Shown piece after piece: positions 1 through 15,300 of a stretch of 64,000 bases of DNA; the first letter of the stretch is position 1; every line of letters begins with the position of its first letter. This DNA is from Echinococcus granulosus. Taxonomy: Eukaryota > Platyhelminthes > Cestoda > Cyclophyllidea > Taeniidae. The notes beneath the pieces are model-generated. The model was not told the origin of the DNA. It was given only the letters and a program-made list of their open reading frames with translations, and searched no databases. The stretch lies in assembly GCF_000524195.1 (NCBI RefSeq), contig NW_020170383.1:2793067-2857066 (forward strand), read 5' to 3'. Made by a program: the position numbers and the translations under genes.

Positions 1-383
1 GAGAATAATAGTCCTATCACATTTTACAATGGAATAATAGAAAGACGGATTAATTGGTTTCTAAAGTGGACCAAAGGATTACTCGAAAAAAAATAATGTA
101 AAATTAAACACGATGAGAGCAGCATCACCTAAACGTATTTATGTAAAAGCATCAAAATCTATCTTCAAATAAAATAATCTACTTATCGTGAAATCATGGC
201 TTTTAAGTACTCAATGGCATGCACCAATGCAAAATTTAATAAGCACAAAATAGAGAGAAGCTGAATTATCAAAAAGAATACCAAAGTAACACAATGCATC
301 TTTCACAAAAAATGGCAAAAAAAGGAAGAGAAAAAACATGCCGGTGGTGGGATGGGTGCAGGCAGATATTGGAGGGACTTCAC

Positions 384-3300
384 CACGCAATGAAGAGGCG
401 GTGGCAGTGGTAGAGACATTAGTGGGGGTGGTGGCAGCAGCAATGACGCTGGAGGCCGATAAAGAATCGGCGGAGAGGTTGATGAGACAAAATAGGAGGT
501 TGTACATCACTCGGCTGTCGATCAGACCCAATGGCCAGATGTCCAGCACCAGCTGCAAGAACAATAACGCAGAATCCGAGTAAAGAAACTAAAAGCGTTT
601 TATTTTGGAAATAAATAAAACACAATTATTTTGAAGGTTGCAAAAAAATTTGACTTTTCTGGAATTACTGATAGGAAACTAAATAAAGTTGGGTGGTGAA
701 TTCTTGTTGAACAGCATGGAAATCTCCTGTAGCTGTAACCTTGTCTTATTAATTTGTGTTGAGGTAAACAAAGCTGACGACGACTGCCCTATGGTTAATA
801 TGGTGAGATCGGCCGCTCATGTTTTAGAGGAATTCATCAGTCACCATAAATGAGTGAGTGACACAAGTGAGATAAAAACATTATCTTTGCCAGGCTTTGA
901 GGCTGCTTACATCGTAAGTTTGAATAGTTTTTAAAACTCACAAGAATGTCTATCTTTTGTATTTTTGTTTTGTTTTGTTTTTTGTTTTGGATCTCTCCAA
1001 ACATTTTCATTCAAATCTTTAGCGTTTATCCAACTTTACTGTTGCTTTTAACTGACTATAAAGTATTTTATGTCATCAATTACTTAGAAGACTTTCGTAT
1101 TGAGAATGGTTTTAACTAACATGCTGACCTTAAATCATTGTTTACTTTTTCCTCTACGGCGAATCTCCGACTATCCAACCCTCACCTTGCGACAAGGCTT
1201 GGCCAGCCAAATTCCCAAGGCATAATACGCCTATGGCATGAGGACTACCATAACAAAATTGAATCGCAATGCATCAGATGACGTATTTTAAACTTTAAAC
1301 TAGCTATGTCATCCCACCTTCGGAAAACCGGCTTCAACAACGGCTTTCTTGACCTCTGGGCTGCCGTAAATAAGGTTGCCTAGAAGCTCTAGATGACGCA
1401 AAAGATGGGCAGTGAGGCATTGCCAGGCCAACTGACGTCTCTCGAAGGCTCGCTTCTTCAATAGGCTCGGAGGTGACACCTCTGCTGGTGATGACACGAA
1501 ATTGGCGTTCCTTGGCCTCGTCGGATGCTTAACAATCAGGTTCAACCGCTCCACAAGGTTACGGCAAAGAGCGAAGAGGGTGTCCAGGTAATCACCTAAA
1601 AGACCAAAACGGGGTTTTCAATAAGCGCTACAACTGTTGTCACTGAACTTGATACGCACTTAAACAGACCTATTTAACAATGTCAGCTAAAAGTACATAT
1701 CAATACCTTAGCTTAAGCACAATAATGAACTCTTACAGGTACATTAATCCTACTTTAGTTTTCTAATCACAAAAAAGCCCACAAAACACGTTCCAGGGGA
1801 TTTGTTCTGATTTATTAGGGAGTACAGTATCGTGAAAATCCAATACATGATTTCAGAATTGTTGTCCCGGAAGACCGACATAAATTTCAAAAAATCTCAA
1901 GGCTTTTAATAGTAGTCCAGGAAATACTCTAGAATAATCAGTGTAGTAGAACAAGTGCTCCAGCCGGATTCTGGAAGAATATGGTAATGAAATCTGATAG
2001 CAGTAGAAAGTTACGAACCATTAAAGTTCCTCAATTAATAATAGGTGAGTTCTAAATGCCAAGTTAATAACAAGATCCGCATAAGTTAGAAACTTCTTAT
2101 TGATACTACAACTTTACAAGGTCAATGATATCGTCCACAAGTTCATCGCACCATTTTAAACGTACACGCAAGAGACGAGCAGTCCAACATTAATTCCTCC
2201 GCGGTTCATTCCGATTTCTAGAGGCTATTAAGGAATTTCGACAGCCGTGAAAAGCTAACCTTCAAAGTCTCTAAATTAAGAACTATGTACAACTGCAACG
2301 CATTCGAGGCTGGCACAAATACTTAGGATTGTACTATTTCTCCGTGGCAATAATAATATTCTTGGCCATTTCTTTGAGATTTTTCCACCATCTTGCAGAA
2401 GATACAACTTAAGTAGCACAGTTACACAAAGATGGTAACCAAGATTATCTCTTGACTAAGAACAGACCCTATTTTCCGACATGTTCTATTAGATAGATTG
2501 GAATATTCGATAAAAGGAAAGTGGATCAAAATGGCTGTTAGAGTAAGACAAATTTAGACAAGTGATACACAAGGCCGTTCTGACCACATGACCTAAGAAA
2601 TCACCAGATCTCAATTGTTACCTATATTTCGTCTCTGTTTCACTTAAAAAGTGGGAAATCCCATCGAGTTAACCATTTTTCTATGGAACAAAAGATTGAT
2701 TGATAGTAATTCCCACTTGGCGCTGTTGATGGAGAATTCATTGCTACACAGATTGTTATCCTTTTAGCATCATTACAGCTGTAGGACAAACGGCATACAT
2801 TCATGCATTTTTTACTCAAACTTCTAGAGTTTCGCCAAAAAATAATTTGGACTAGAGAGGTGCGATCGAAAATGTTACAAACCCGGCTGAAGTGGTGACT
2901 CACTTGTCAACACAATTTAGTGAAATCTGTATTGTTTGCCTCATTTGCCTCTTTTCTGAACCTCTCCCTTTCTGCATAAAATAACTTAGGAAGTTTATCA
3001 AATTCAACAATACACGATCTAAATCCTGTATTCTCGAAGCGCAATGGCACTGCTCACTTCCCTAATTGAAGAGCCGCGCCTCTTAAAGATCACTGTTTGG
3101 GCACATGTAACAATTCAAATGAATTTATTTCGTTCATTCGACAGAAGAAAAGAGTTTCTAGGTAAAATGAAATAGCAGCATTTTGACAAACTAAGCCAAA
3201 GCTTTAAAGGAAACACCACAAAAGTAGTTCTGGTAAAGGGATATGGATTCTTAAACATTAGTGAACCATCATTTATCAGTGAAATCAAACGCAAGGCTTT

Positions 3301-6300
3301 CTGCATAAATGAACGACCTCTGATCATTTCCACGCTGCATAAGGCAATTAACCAAAAATCATGCACATTCACCACGCCTTCTGGCCAATTTCGTTTGCAA
3401 AAAGCAATTGTGTAGTTACTTAGCCCATTTAGTAATGCAGAAAAGGATATGAGTGAAAAATAAAAAAGGCCTACTACCGGCGACAAATGTCGCTAATTAG
3501 ACTGTGACTCTAACACGACTGACATTTACAGGAGGCACCGCATTAAGGTTATGATTCAACAGCACAGAATCACCCCTGTTATGGCGAACAAATTAATCTA
3601 CACACTCAACTTTTAAAGTTTTCCCTCTGAAGTTACTTCTGAGTAGCTGGATTGGTTCATGGGACAAAGACGAGACTAAAAGCTTAGAATCGCAAAATTT
3701 TAGCAGTATGGCAACGAAATTGAGGTGACAAGCAGGCGATATGAAAATACTAATGCCTTAATCAAAACGTCGCAATGAGCGAAGATGTGTAAGGAACATT
3801 GCAAATTCGTACTACCGCATAGGCGACACCGAATTATTCATGTACAACTTCTTACTGTCCTCCTTTCTCCACTTTCCATAAATATTCATTCGAATTGGGA
3901 AAATGCTAGTTCGATATGCCAAATGAGAATGATGTTACGCCAGAAAGATATTGGGCACAGACAAATGGTTTACGAAGCTTCATTTATTTCAAAAAAAGTT
4001 TGGGAATTTAGCAATGCAGTATCCAAGTCTGCCTTCAACAGAATGACACGCATTTATTAAATTGTTTGTTGCCGTAAGAGATTAAGTAAAGTGGGAAAAC
4101 TGTGGATTGGCATCATATTCCACCATAAAATGACCTCACACAACTAAATGTTTAAGAAAACACAATTCTTGTCCCAAACATATAAAGGACAAATACAAGA
4201 GCCCAGGTAAATAAAACTGGGATGTTTTTTAGCGATATTTTCATTGAGAAATTTAAACCGAGGTCTCATGGTTAACCGAATATTACGAACTGTGTTTGGT
4301 TAATGGGTCGAAAATTGACAATTGAATTACTCCGATATTCGAGAAGGAATCGCTCAAGTAGCAGCAAAGCCAAAATCCGCTCAAATAAATCGAATCCTTG
4401 CTATATCCGTATTATAAATTTCATTAAAAGCCACGTGAGTTAGATGCGTTTTCCTGAACAAGGTATGCGGAGTTTGACACTTTGTTTAGATAACTCACAG
4501 GAAAGACAACACCATAGCGTCTTATTCGAGGGTAACTGCACCATTCCAGACTTCTAGAGTACTATGATTTTCAAGAAACCGCAAGCAACAAGAGCAGAAG
4601 TTGGAGAATGTATACACAACCCTTCCTGTCATCCCACCTTCAAGTGCTGCCTTCTTGGCCGCAGACGAAGTGCAAAAGAGTATCTTCAGCGCTGAATGCA
4701 CCGCCTGTCTGTTGATCTCCAAATGCCAAAACATGTGTGGACTTTCTGGATCACCACCCTCTGCAACTCCACTGTCGAGAAGAACACCATCCAGATCTAT
4801 TCTGGGATGCGGAAAAGATGTCTCCAGAGAGATAAGAGCCGTAGCAATCTGTCCTGATGCGGCGGCATCCAGAGCAGCTGGGACCGGATTGACAAATCGA
4901 GGTGCAATGGTGGAGGAATCAGATGCGTTGGGCTGTTTTAGGGCCTCAAAGGTGTGCGAGGCGCAACACGAAAGAATGACGGAGAGGAATATGAGTGCAA
5001 CGTGAAGTAGTTCAAACGTCGTCAACCTGCCAAAATGAAGGGAAAAAATGTACTGCTATGTTTGGATATTATCAGCGCCTGTTTTTATAGAGATGCAATT
5101 TATTCAAAAATCAATTTCATTAGACAACCAAAGAGAGTATTGTTAAGTTTAATGATCGTAAGGTAAAACAATTGGAAGGAACTTATGCCAGCTAAAAGTA
5201 ATTCAATGATCCACCAAAGTGCAAGCCAATCTTATTCATCAGAAAAAAACTATTCCTAGATGGATAAAATGATCTCATGAGTACAGAAACAGCTATTCCG
5301 ATGTGAATCAAGTAAAGAATAATTGAATGTTTTAAGAAATCCCCCGCTGCCCAAAAGGTTTAAATTGCGATACAGAAAATACTTGAAAAATGTTTCCAGA
5401 CTATCATACAACTTGTCTTGTTCGAACAACGAATTGTGCAAGGCCATACTTGGACAAAAATATGCTGTTAATTGCCAAAACTGGTGGGTTAATGGTAAGC
5501 CTAATAATACTATCAGAGAATAAAAGACAAGTAGGAATATCATGCAAAACTATTTCAGCCGAAAAGTACCGATGAAACGACAAAGCCGAAATACAGAACA
5601 TTGAATGTCAGTTGTAAATAGTTTAGTTTAGGTAAAAGAACGCATAAACGAGTGGTGGGATTCATCCTTTAAGACATGCCTATTTCGGAAAAAAAGAACT
5701 AAAACCGGCGTTCCTTTACGACGGGAATTATTAATAACTCCTGCTAAGACGCTTCAAGATCAAATTTAACACAACTACACGAAAAAAACAACTATCATAT
5801 TTCCATTTCGTCTCCCTACCAAGGCCAGATAATTGGTGTTGACTCTTTAAAGACATCCACAGTATTCGCACATTACCGAGCAAATACATTAGTGCGTTGA
5901 TGACGGCATCAAGGGGTGTGTACGCTCGTGTGGTTTTGCTTGTGCTAGAGGGGAATGGTATGAGAGGGAAGGGCTTTGAGCCCTCCATTAGTTACAAAGT
6001 GCGCTGACACCTGAAACACGTCATCATAAACAGGAATAACAGCACCAGCAGTAGAGAGAGGAGGGGAAGAAGAGAGGTGTGCATTTCACTAATTAACGAT
6101 TCGTGGGGACGAAAAGGGGGGGATAATGAAGTCCAAATGATTTAAAGTAAGGTGGAAGAAGTGACTGCTGTAGTCCTTACACAAGCCAAATTTTAAAAAA
6201 TGGAAATGGGTTTAATAGTCCAAAATAGAGAAGTGTTCAATTTGGAAGTGACAACCCGACTAGAGAATTCAACTTAAGTAATACAATGCACCTAGTAACA

Positions 6301-9300
6301 AAGTTACGTTTACCGGTATGAAATCAATAAATGGGAAAACAAACACATTGTCTACGTTACAATCTAGCGTGATTTAAAATCAGAGTAGATATTTAGCTTA
6401 TTCTTGAAACGCTTTTTTAGTAGTTTAATAAGAATGGTAATATCGACCTTCAAATAACCTGTACATTAGGCGTGGTTTCCGACATTAATGATAGTGACTA
6501 ACGTCAAACTTTATCGACAACTTACTACACTGTCTTGGGTGGTAGCAGTAATAATAGAGATCTATATAATGAATATTAGATTGGGCCATATCCATCAGCA
6601 CCTACCGTGACACGTCACTGCATGCAGAACCTCCAGTGGGAGAGGTGCCGTTGAGGTCGACCACTCCACGGAGCAGTCGGTCGATGAGCGGACCCCACTG
6701 GTGCACCTGTGAGGCCAGAGGGTAGAGGGCGTGACGCAGCAGGAAGTCTTCCGCACCCTCCGTCTCTGGCTCCAGGATGGCTATGAAGAAGAGCATCGTC
6801 TCCTTACATAGACTTCTGAGATCCACCGAGTCTGAAGACGCGCAGACAAACGAATTTACAGTTATGAAAAGGTGATTGAGTAAGAGATTAAAATGAACGA
6901 AATCGTCGTTAGTCGAACAGAAACTTCAATGAAATTCGGATGTCGTTACATTCTGATTTGGAAGAAACAAATTGAACTTTGAAAAATGATTAGAGTACCA
7001 GAGATAAGACTGTCATGTGACATTTACGCCAACTAAATTAATTTCCGAATATAAATAAAAAATTGCGAAAAAAGTTTGGATTAACTATTCAAGTGGGTAG
7101 AAAAATTACCGAAATAACCCTCAAGTCTTGATAGACATTAAAACCAGTACACTAAGTGCCCATAAACGGTTGAATTCCATAGCTAAACAAAAAGACATTT
7201 CGTTGTTTAAAATTTTTCCACAATTTTCCCAAAATATAGGCACTTGAGAAGTCTAGTAAAGAGCACAGACAATTTAGGCTAGAGATAATTGAATGACACC
7301 AGTTATCTAAAATGCGAAATCTAAGAAAAAATAATCTGGGAATAAACAAAGTGGTCTGATTTGACCTAGAAATTCAAAAGTGGTTTGATTAATTCCAAGT
7401 TCAGGCAATAGCGTGGACTCCCTATGCATGAAACTTTCCAATTTCATTCATGAAAAGACTAGTAATAATTTAATAAGTCACAAAAACTATAATTACAGTT
7501 CCAGCTCGATACAAGAGAGCTGTCTTAAGTGAGTGATTTCTAGTGAAGGCAGATACATTAGCAGAAGCACTGGATTATCATGGAAGAATCAGAAGTAGAG
7601 GAGATGCAAGAGCACAATGAAACGCACCAAGTGAGAAACAAGAGAAGCCGGTTGCTAGAAGAGTGAGAAATCGAAGATCGGAAAAAAAGGTGAGCTTCTG
7701 CTGCGGGCTAATGGAAAATAGGAGGCGAAAGAGACGGAGAATTTGTGTAAAAGCTGAGGCCGAGTGGCGTGCCGCCATATGCGCCATGATATTTGGACGA
7801 GAATTGTCTCTGCTAGCAGTCAAACGGTGTAGCAACTCTGCGAAATAACAAGCAAATATACTAATCATACTCCGCTCAATCATCAAATACGGGGCTGAAA
7901 AGGGGAAGCATGAGCGGATTTGTGTGAGCCAGCTTTTAACTATGGTAAACAGAAAAAATTGTTTTGCCACTAAACTATCAATCACAATCACAAAGGCAAC
8001 AGATTGCCAACAGTTGTTCACAAGCAATAATCATGATTTAAACGACTACACGGGACCGCACTGTAGGTGAAATCAAGATTTTTTGGTAAATCCACGATAA
8101 ACTCTGGTGGAATAAACAGAAGTAAAAGCATCATGCTAAATCTTAAATGTCAAATAAGCTTCTAAAAAGCATAGCCTGTTAAAGAGATAAGGAAAGGATG
8201 GCTATAGTAGTAGATATTATTATAATATTGGTTGGTTCAGTGGGTCTTAACTTTTGATCTCTGACAAGGTGATGCATCAAAGTTAGAAAGCTGAACTATT
8301 GCTTTGAGAACGAAATTTCCCAAAACAACGAATCGGTAGAAACTTAAACAAGTGGGACTATTATTTAGCAGCAAGAGAATCAAAATATCTACAAACTTAG
8401 ACACCATGGGAACAAACATAGTCGACTAATTTCATGCAGTAAAATGGTAAACGTTAAAATAAAAGGTAGAAACAATTCTCTCTGCATAAACTTATGCGGA
8501 AAATGATGTAAAACGAGCCGATGCGATAAAACCTATAGTTTTTATCTGGTACCGATTTTTATGATTTCTTATTCGCTGGGTGATAACTTCCACAAAAGAA
8601 GGGTAGTTCCTCATTCCATACACCTACTTGGATTAATGACTTTCATCAGTGCAACGCAAAGACGGTTTTCTTCAAAGTTTCGGAGGATAAATTCAGGTGG
8701 AAGGGCGTGACAGAGGTTTGCAAGGAAACTGCAAACTCGACCGATGAGAAGGGGAGTTGAAAAAGCACAGGAATTTTGCCGGAGTGACCCATTTTGGGGA
8801 TTTTCAACGTTCTATCACAAATTGAGACAAAACTACTATAACTGACCTAAAATATCACCTTTGTTGCTGTGAAAAATTGTGGCATTCAACAACGTAAACA
8901 TTCGCCATTATTGATAAAAACAAATAACATTTTTAGAGGATTAGTACAATTCATTAAATGTGGGAAGTATGAATTCGAAATGGTACAATGATTACTTTTC
9001 TACTTCCTCCATTGTCCCTGGCAGAAGGGCAGTTCCTTCGCATTTCTTCTGACAATTCTGGTAAGGCATAATAGTTTGTCAACATTTCACACATCAATGG
9101 AAAGAAATTAAACACTTCCAACATCCTTCGAATTGCATCAGTTCCAACAAGACGCCTCTAAAAAAAAGCGAAATGACATCAAGAAAAGCTACGTTAAACA
9201 GTAAAAGTTTATTCCAAATTTACTTCAGTTTGTGGATCCACAAAAGTAGGTACAAGAGGGTTGTCAGAAATCTCAGAATCTACCGAAAAGTCAATTTCTT

Positions 9301-12300
9301 GAAAGCGAGCGGTCAAGTTTGCAAGCAAATGAGCTGCAGCTGCCCGCATCTTTGGAGATTCAGTTGAGTTCAAGAGTAGAGAGAAAGCCATATTCCAAAT
9401 ATCAGGCGATTTTTCCTCAAAATTGTTAAGCAAAACCACCTGCGCAAGCAGTGTGACAGTCAAACAGCGAATCTAAATTAATGAGGAAAATGAACTCTAC
9501 TCTAATTAGAGGAAGTAGATACTATGTAGCAGCTCTGTAGGGCACAGACCTCCATGTTGTAGCCTTGATGAGTTAACTGAAAAAGCCAAGGCGAAATTGA
9601 ATAAGCCTCAAACGATGTAATAGAATCCCGACATTCGGAAGTGAGTAGAAGCAGAGCGTTGTGCAGGAGTGCTAGTGAAGAGTACAGAATGCCACCGTGT
9701 AGGCAGGCGTGCTTCTCGGCTTCCAAAATGCACCTGATCAGGTGGATCGTTTGCTGGAAAAGCTCTCTGAGTGTGGCATCGATCTGTTGCACACCAGCTA
9801 TCCAGGAAGTTCTGAAATGAGGGGAAGAAAGGATTCGGTGAGGCACCAAGACTGGCGAAATGTCGTCAACATACCTCAAAGTAATGCGCTGAAGGATTCT
9901 GACGGATGTGTGAAGGGGGACGATGTGCTCATTCAGGGAATTTGCGTGAAGTTCGATAAACTTGAGAGCCCATTGAAAAAGGAAATGCAGAGCTGCAAAG
10001 TCGTCTTTCAACCTGAAATCCCAAGGTTAGATAGCCCTTAAGTGCAAGTAGTGAGAAAAGAGCAAAACCACAAGGCATGAGAGGTAGTAAACTAAAGGAC
10101 GCCAACTTTTGGCCGTTCAGGTTTTTTTTCATTAGAAGTAAGCAAAGTTCCATTTTTGTAAATCAAAAGTTAAAGTAATTCAACGACAAAGTTCAGTCTT
10201 GAGCTTCTGCCAATTATATTGATTTAAATTCTATGGTAATATTAACAAATTAAGCACTCTCAATCCAAATTTCATAAAAAAGGCCCACAAAGTTTAAGGT
10301 GTGTACGTCAAATCTGCGGTGGTCACTGCATTGTACCTACTGTTTGTACTCGTCCACATGAGCCGATCGTGCAGATAGGACAACAGGACCACAAGATAGG
10401 GCTGAGGACGTCCATCCAGTCTTGACAGACAATCTCAGCGCCCTAGACTGCGGATGACTCGTGCATGACTAGAAGGTTGAGGTACATAATGATCTAGACA
10501 CTACCCACAAGCATGTTAATCATCCGTACCCATGTATAAGCTGTCTACAGAAAACGCAGGGCTAGTGTCCTGCGATGTCGGCGTTATGCAGTGCTCAGCT
10601 CGTGTACGATTCGGACAGGCGCCTTCGCCAGGTGTCTTCCACTTCTCTTCCTTCCTATGTTAGGGCATTTTAGAGCAAAACAGCCACCCTGTTGTTGCCT
10701 ATGCAAACCGCATCCATTACAAGTTGGAAGCAGAAGCAATGTGTTCGGATCAGAGAGGTTCCATTTTTTAGATGGGAAGTGCTGAAGGATGATTAAAATT
10801 TAGCCGAGTGTATTAAAACTTTACAATAGCACGGAGTGTCTGGGTGATTAAGACAAAGTAACGGCGCAACTAGCGCACCGAAATATGCAGTGTGACACGA
10901 TAGCGGATCACAAAATGCATGAAATCATATTTAAAAGAGGGAAAGTTCGGCAATTTGACGGTGGATTTCTCGATAATTTATAATACAGAATGGTTATGGA
11001 GGGTCATTTCGGACAACACTAGAATAAAGCAGCAACGTATCACAAAAAATTAACAACTAGTGACCAGGTTCTAGTCAAAATTGCTTGGTGGTAATGCAGC
11101 TTCGCAAACTAAATACTGTTTAGAAAATGTCTGCAAATTATATAAAGAATACTTTGATTCAAAATGGCTGAGGTAGCAGCCCATTTCGTTCTCGCTAAAA
11201 CCAAAAGCTATCAAATACCACCACCAAAAACAACTATTCAGACAGAGTCGAGCCACAAAATCTACCTCCCGAATGTAGCTTTTGACGAACTTTCCCATTA
11301 GTAACAAACGCACATACCCTGGATCAATTTTCCAAAAAACTGTGCCTAAAAGATGCCTTTTTCCGGCATAAATTACGAGAGATTTAATTAAAACCGCTAA
11401 AAAATTATCCCCGTAAGGGTAAAGGTACAATATTTATCAAGTTTTTACAATTTTTCAATGTTTTATGTTGCCTTTTGCAAAAACATTCACTGTGGTAATT
11501 CCACCTCGAAAGTTCTCCCGATGAGACAACTGGTGTAGGTTGCTCCAGGGCGTAGACATCAACGTCGGCGACGAAGTCCTCGCAGGCAAGGAGGGCATCG
11601 AAAAGGCGTGGAAGAGTGTGAAAGTGAAGGGTGGACTTTGCCTCCACCAGACGTCTGCTATCTGTGGCACCAACGCCTGCGTCAAAACGGCGCATCAAGT
11701 AGGACAGCGGTGAAGCAGTCGTCATGATTTCTTCCAACATCCACTTGGACATCTAGAGCATGAAGGCTATTTAATGTCAACTGGTCGGAAACCAATAACA
11801 TGATTTCAAGTGTCAACTCCAGAAAGCTTGACCTTCTAGTTCTACAAGATCCACAACATTTTTAATGACAGAGCACGTAGCGTAATGATTGTTGCACTGT
11901 CTTAAAGCATTTAACTATGTTTTAAGGACCTCAAGGCAATACACGCAATTCCAATTGTGTCGTTTCCAAAAGTTTCGTATGATTAGTCTTCGGGTAGCAT
12001 TCGAGCGATGATCCTTGTTTATCTACATATTTGCAATGATGTGCATCTTAGAAATAAGGATAGCGTCTTATCGTATTTTGATCCCCATACTTGTTACTAT
12101 CGGCCACAGTGGTTTTTTGAAAGTGGTAAGCACTGGTGAAAAGCAGGCAGCATAACGTGTAGGGCTTATAATAGGTTCCAACTCCTCAAAACAAGGTTTA
12201 ATTGCGACTAACCTGAGGTTGAACAGACATCTACAGCGAATCGGAACAAAACGTACATCATATAGGAGTTGTATGTCTTACGAACATGCAATTTCAGGTA

Positions 12301-15300
12301 TTTCAAACACAAAATTTTCCAAATCGCATTATCATAAGGCTCGATAAATTTGGAAATTATATGATCTGACTACCACTTTATTGTAAATTTAAAGAAAACT
12401 GTGACACTCCTAAGATGTAATGAAAGTAAATTTCAAGGAGTTCAGACAGAGTATAATGCGTTATAGTCAGAGGTTGAAGAGGGCTCAGGGTGTTGTGTCT
12501 TTATTGTAGAATGGTATCAATCAAAAGAACAAGTAAAAATGAGAAATTTCTCTACGAGAAAATTCGCCCCAAAAGGAATGCAAATTCAGCTTTCAACTAA
12601 AAAAAATTCAAGCTGAACAATGAGAGGGCTGTGACAATCAGTGAACCCACGCATATAACTTTAGGAAGGGAATTTAAAGCGGTTTCTTTGTTACGCAACT
12701 AGTACCCAGAGTTTTCTGAGTCAGGAAAATTTTCAATCTTGGTAATGGAGCATACAAAACTTGAACCTCAAAATTTCAAGTGTAACAAAAGGTCATTTCG
12801 CCTAATTTCCTGAACTTCACAAATAGGTCTGACGAGAATAATCTCCGCTGAGTTAAAAAAAGGAAAGGAGGGTTGCCACTCACCGAAATTGTATTGGGAT
12901 TACAATAAGGTGGGCTAAAATTCAGGTTGGTCAGCGTTTGAAGGCAGTGAATGAGCAAGCGATAGTCATCGGTGCAGGAGGGCAGGACTTGAAGAAAGCG
13001 GGCCAAATCGGCCTCGTGCCACCATGTCATACAGCTTTTGGGGCTGCGCCAAAAGACGACGGAGAGCAGATGGAGGTGGCTCATATTCACAGAGGCCTCT
13101 ATATGAGATTTGGACATCCTGATGGCGTGGAGGGCGCGTGGAATGGCGCTGGAGAGCTGAGTTGCCTCTATGATGGCAGATTCCGTGGCTGTGCACTTCA
13201 GAAGTGGATCACTGGGAGCAAAGTAGAAGGGTTTGAAGTCTGAGCAGTGCAAGTGTACTTAAAAAATTTGAAAAGCAGGAACTTTTCTCAATGATTTCGT
13301 TAAATAGTTCGGAAGCCTACTTTTCACGAGTATTGGACAAAATAAGTCCAAATTAATAATAAGGGCAGAACTGATCTAAGAAACAAAAATAAAATACTGT
13401 ATTTGAATTGGGTTTCTTAGTCCAAACATCAAAATGAACGAACTCTGAAAAATCTGGTGCTTCAAAAAATAATAACGAGAGTAATGATGAAAAGCCTTTT
13501 TGTAAACGGTACCTAATGATAATGCAACTCATTTCATGTGATTTAGTGATTGCTCTATAAAAGGAACTTGGGGAATTACTTAGTTGTCGGCAAGGCATAC
13601 ATTCAATTACTGTAATACTGCATATGAAACACTATAAAAGCGTAAATAATAATTTTCAGCCATTGACGCAATGTAAACGTAGCACGCCTAGTTTTAAAAG
13701 ATTAAAAGACGATTGAAAAGACCCTCAGTAAACTAGTAATCATCATGAAGCTGTCCGGCATAGAGGTAACACAAAAACTGACATCTTCAATGGGTCGATA
13801 CAAAAAATAATAGATAAAAATGGCTTCAGAATGGTACAATTACACGAATAATTTAACTGGCCAACGCCTAACCAGGAAAGTTATTTTTCTATTCAGTTAC
13901 TTGAAAGCTATCAACATTTGCAGATTGGTTCGAATGATATACTGATATAGCTTTACGAGCACCAGAGAAGTCAAAAACTCACGTTGCCAGAGTGACCTCG
14001 CCTTCAAGAAGGGAATGCCAGATGACACGCAGAGCCCTGACCACCGCCACTGTCACCACTCGTGTCCGCTGTGAAGACAGGGCGGACAGGGAACGAGCGT
14101 TAATGAGGTGTTGAAGGAGACGTGAGAAGTCAGGTTGTTCAATGCAGTGGCGCGATTGGAGGTAGTAGATAGGACAGACGAAGGGCAGACAGAAGGAGCG
14201 AACGATTGCCTGTGGCAGACACACGGGAGATCTGTGAAGATAGCGCATTAAGAGAATTTAAAATAAAAAAATGGGATCATAGTGTTTCTAACTTTGCTAT
14301 ACTAAGCGCGTCAACTAGGACTACAACCAACAATCACCACCTCAGCACTGATAAAATTCGCAATTGTGACAATAATGTGACCACTAGTGCTAAAACCGAT
14401 CACACCTTCCATTTAGCAAACTTCTAGCACGTAAATTTTACACCGCTAAAATTTTATGCGTGTGAATTGTATTGATTCAGCCGAAAAATCATGGAGACCT
14501 CTGCGTGGTCCTTACAATTAGAAGTTTGTCTAAATAATATTCGGGAACTATTTAAGTCATCGATCATTTAAAAGAGTTGGATTAGCTGACACTGACGTTG
14601 ATAAAAAATAACCATTGTAACCTCCCACACTAATACGGCTTTCCGTATTATTCTATAACAATAGTTACTGGAAGGGGGTTGATTCTGAGCTCATGAAAAT
14701 GGGGAAAGGCAGATTATTCTTGAGATAATGTTGAGGTCAGCTGTGATAATCGTAGAATGGTTTGAATTGAACCGTCAGTTTTGCGATGATACAAAAATGT
14801 TGATACTGATACGGATAAAATTAACAGTTACTACCCTGCCATCACTATAAATATCAATGCTAGCATCGATGTAATTGCCAATGATGGACGCGAAGGTTCC
14901 GCAAAGGTCACTGAATGGCGACGTATTTCAGTAGCTTAATTTTATTGAAAGGGTTCTCCAAAATACAAACCTCAAATTGTGATTTTGCTGAAAGGACTAT
15001 TTTAGATGTCGAACTGCCTGCAAAACAGATAACACTCACCAAATTATGATCAATGCCAGTTAAAAATCTACTACGACATTTCAAGTAGCACTAGCTTAAA
15101 TACGACAACTTTTTGGAAGTGGGAAGCCATTTTTAAAGTACAGTCTATTCGCTTTAACTGAAGTAGATCCCCTTACATCTTGATTCCATAAATTCAATTA
15201 TGTCTTTTGGAGCAGTTCGTAATGCCTGAACTGCAAGGCTGTTTAAGCATAAGATGCACAACTATTTGGGAGTTGAATTTCCTTATCATAAGAGATAAAT

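Noticed and set aside
3115..3486. Minus-strand frame of 123 codons in a large rotatin intron
   Set aside because: The flanking rotatin exons already join in phase, the peptide does not look like ARM repeats, and the splice sites are poor.
4601..5005. Open frame of 134 codons on the plus strand
   Set aside because: It is the antisense of a rotatin exon (5026-4638) whose minus frame encodes ARM helices and has good splice sites.
12938..13243. Open frame of 101 codons on the plus strand
   Set aside because: Antisense of rotatin exon 13239-12884.
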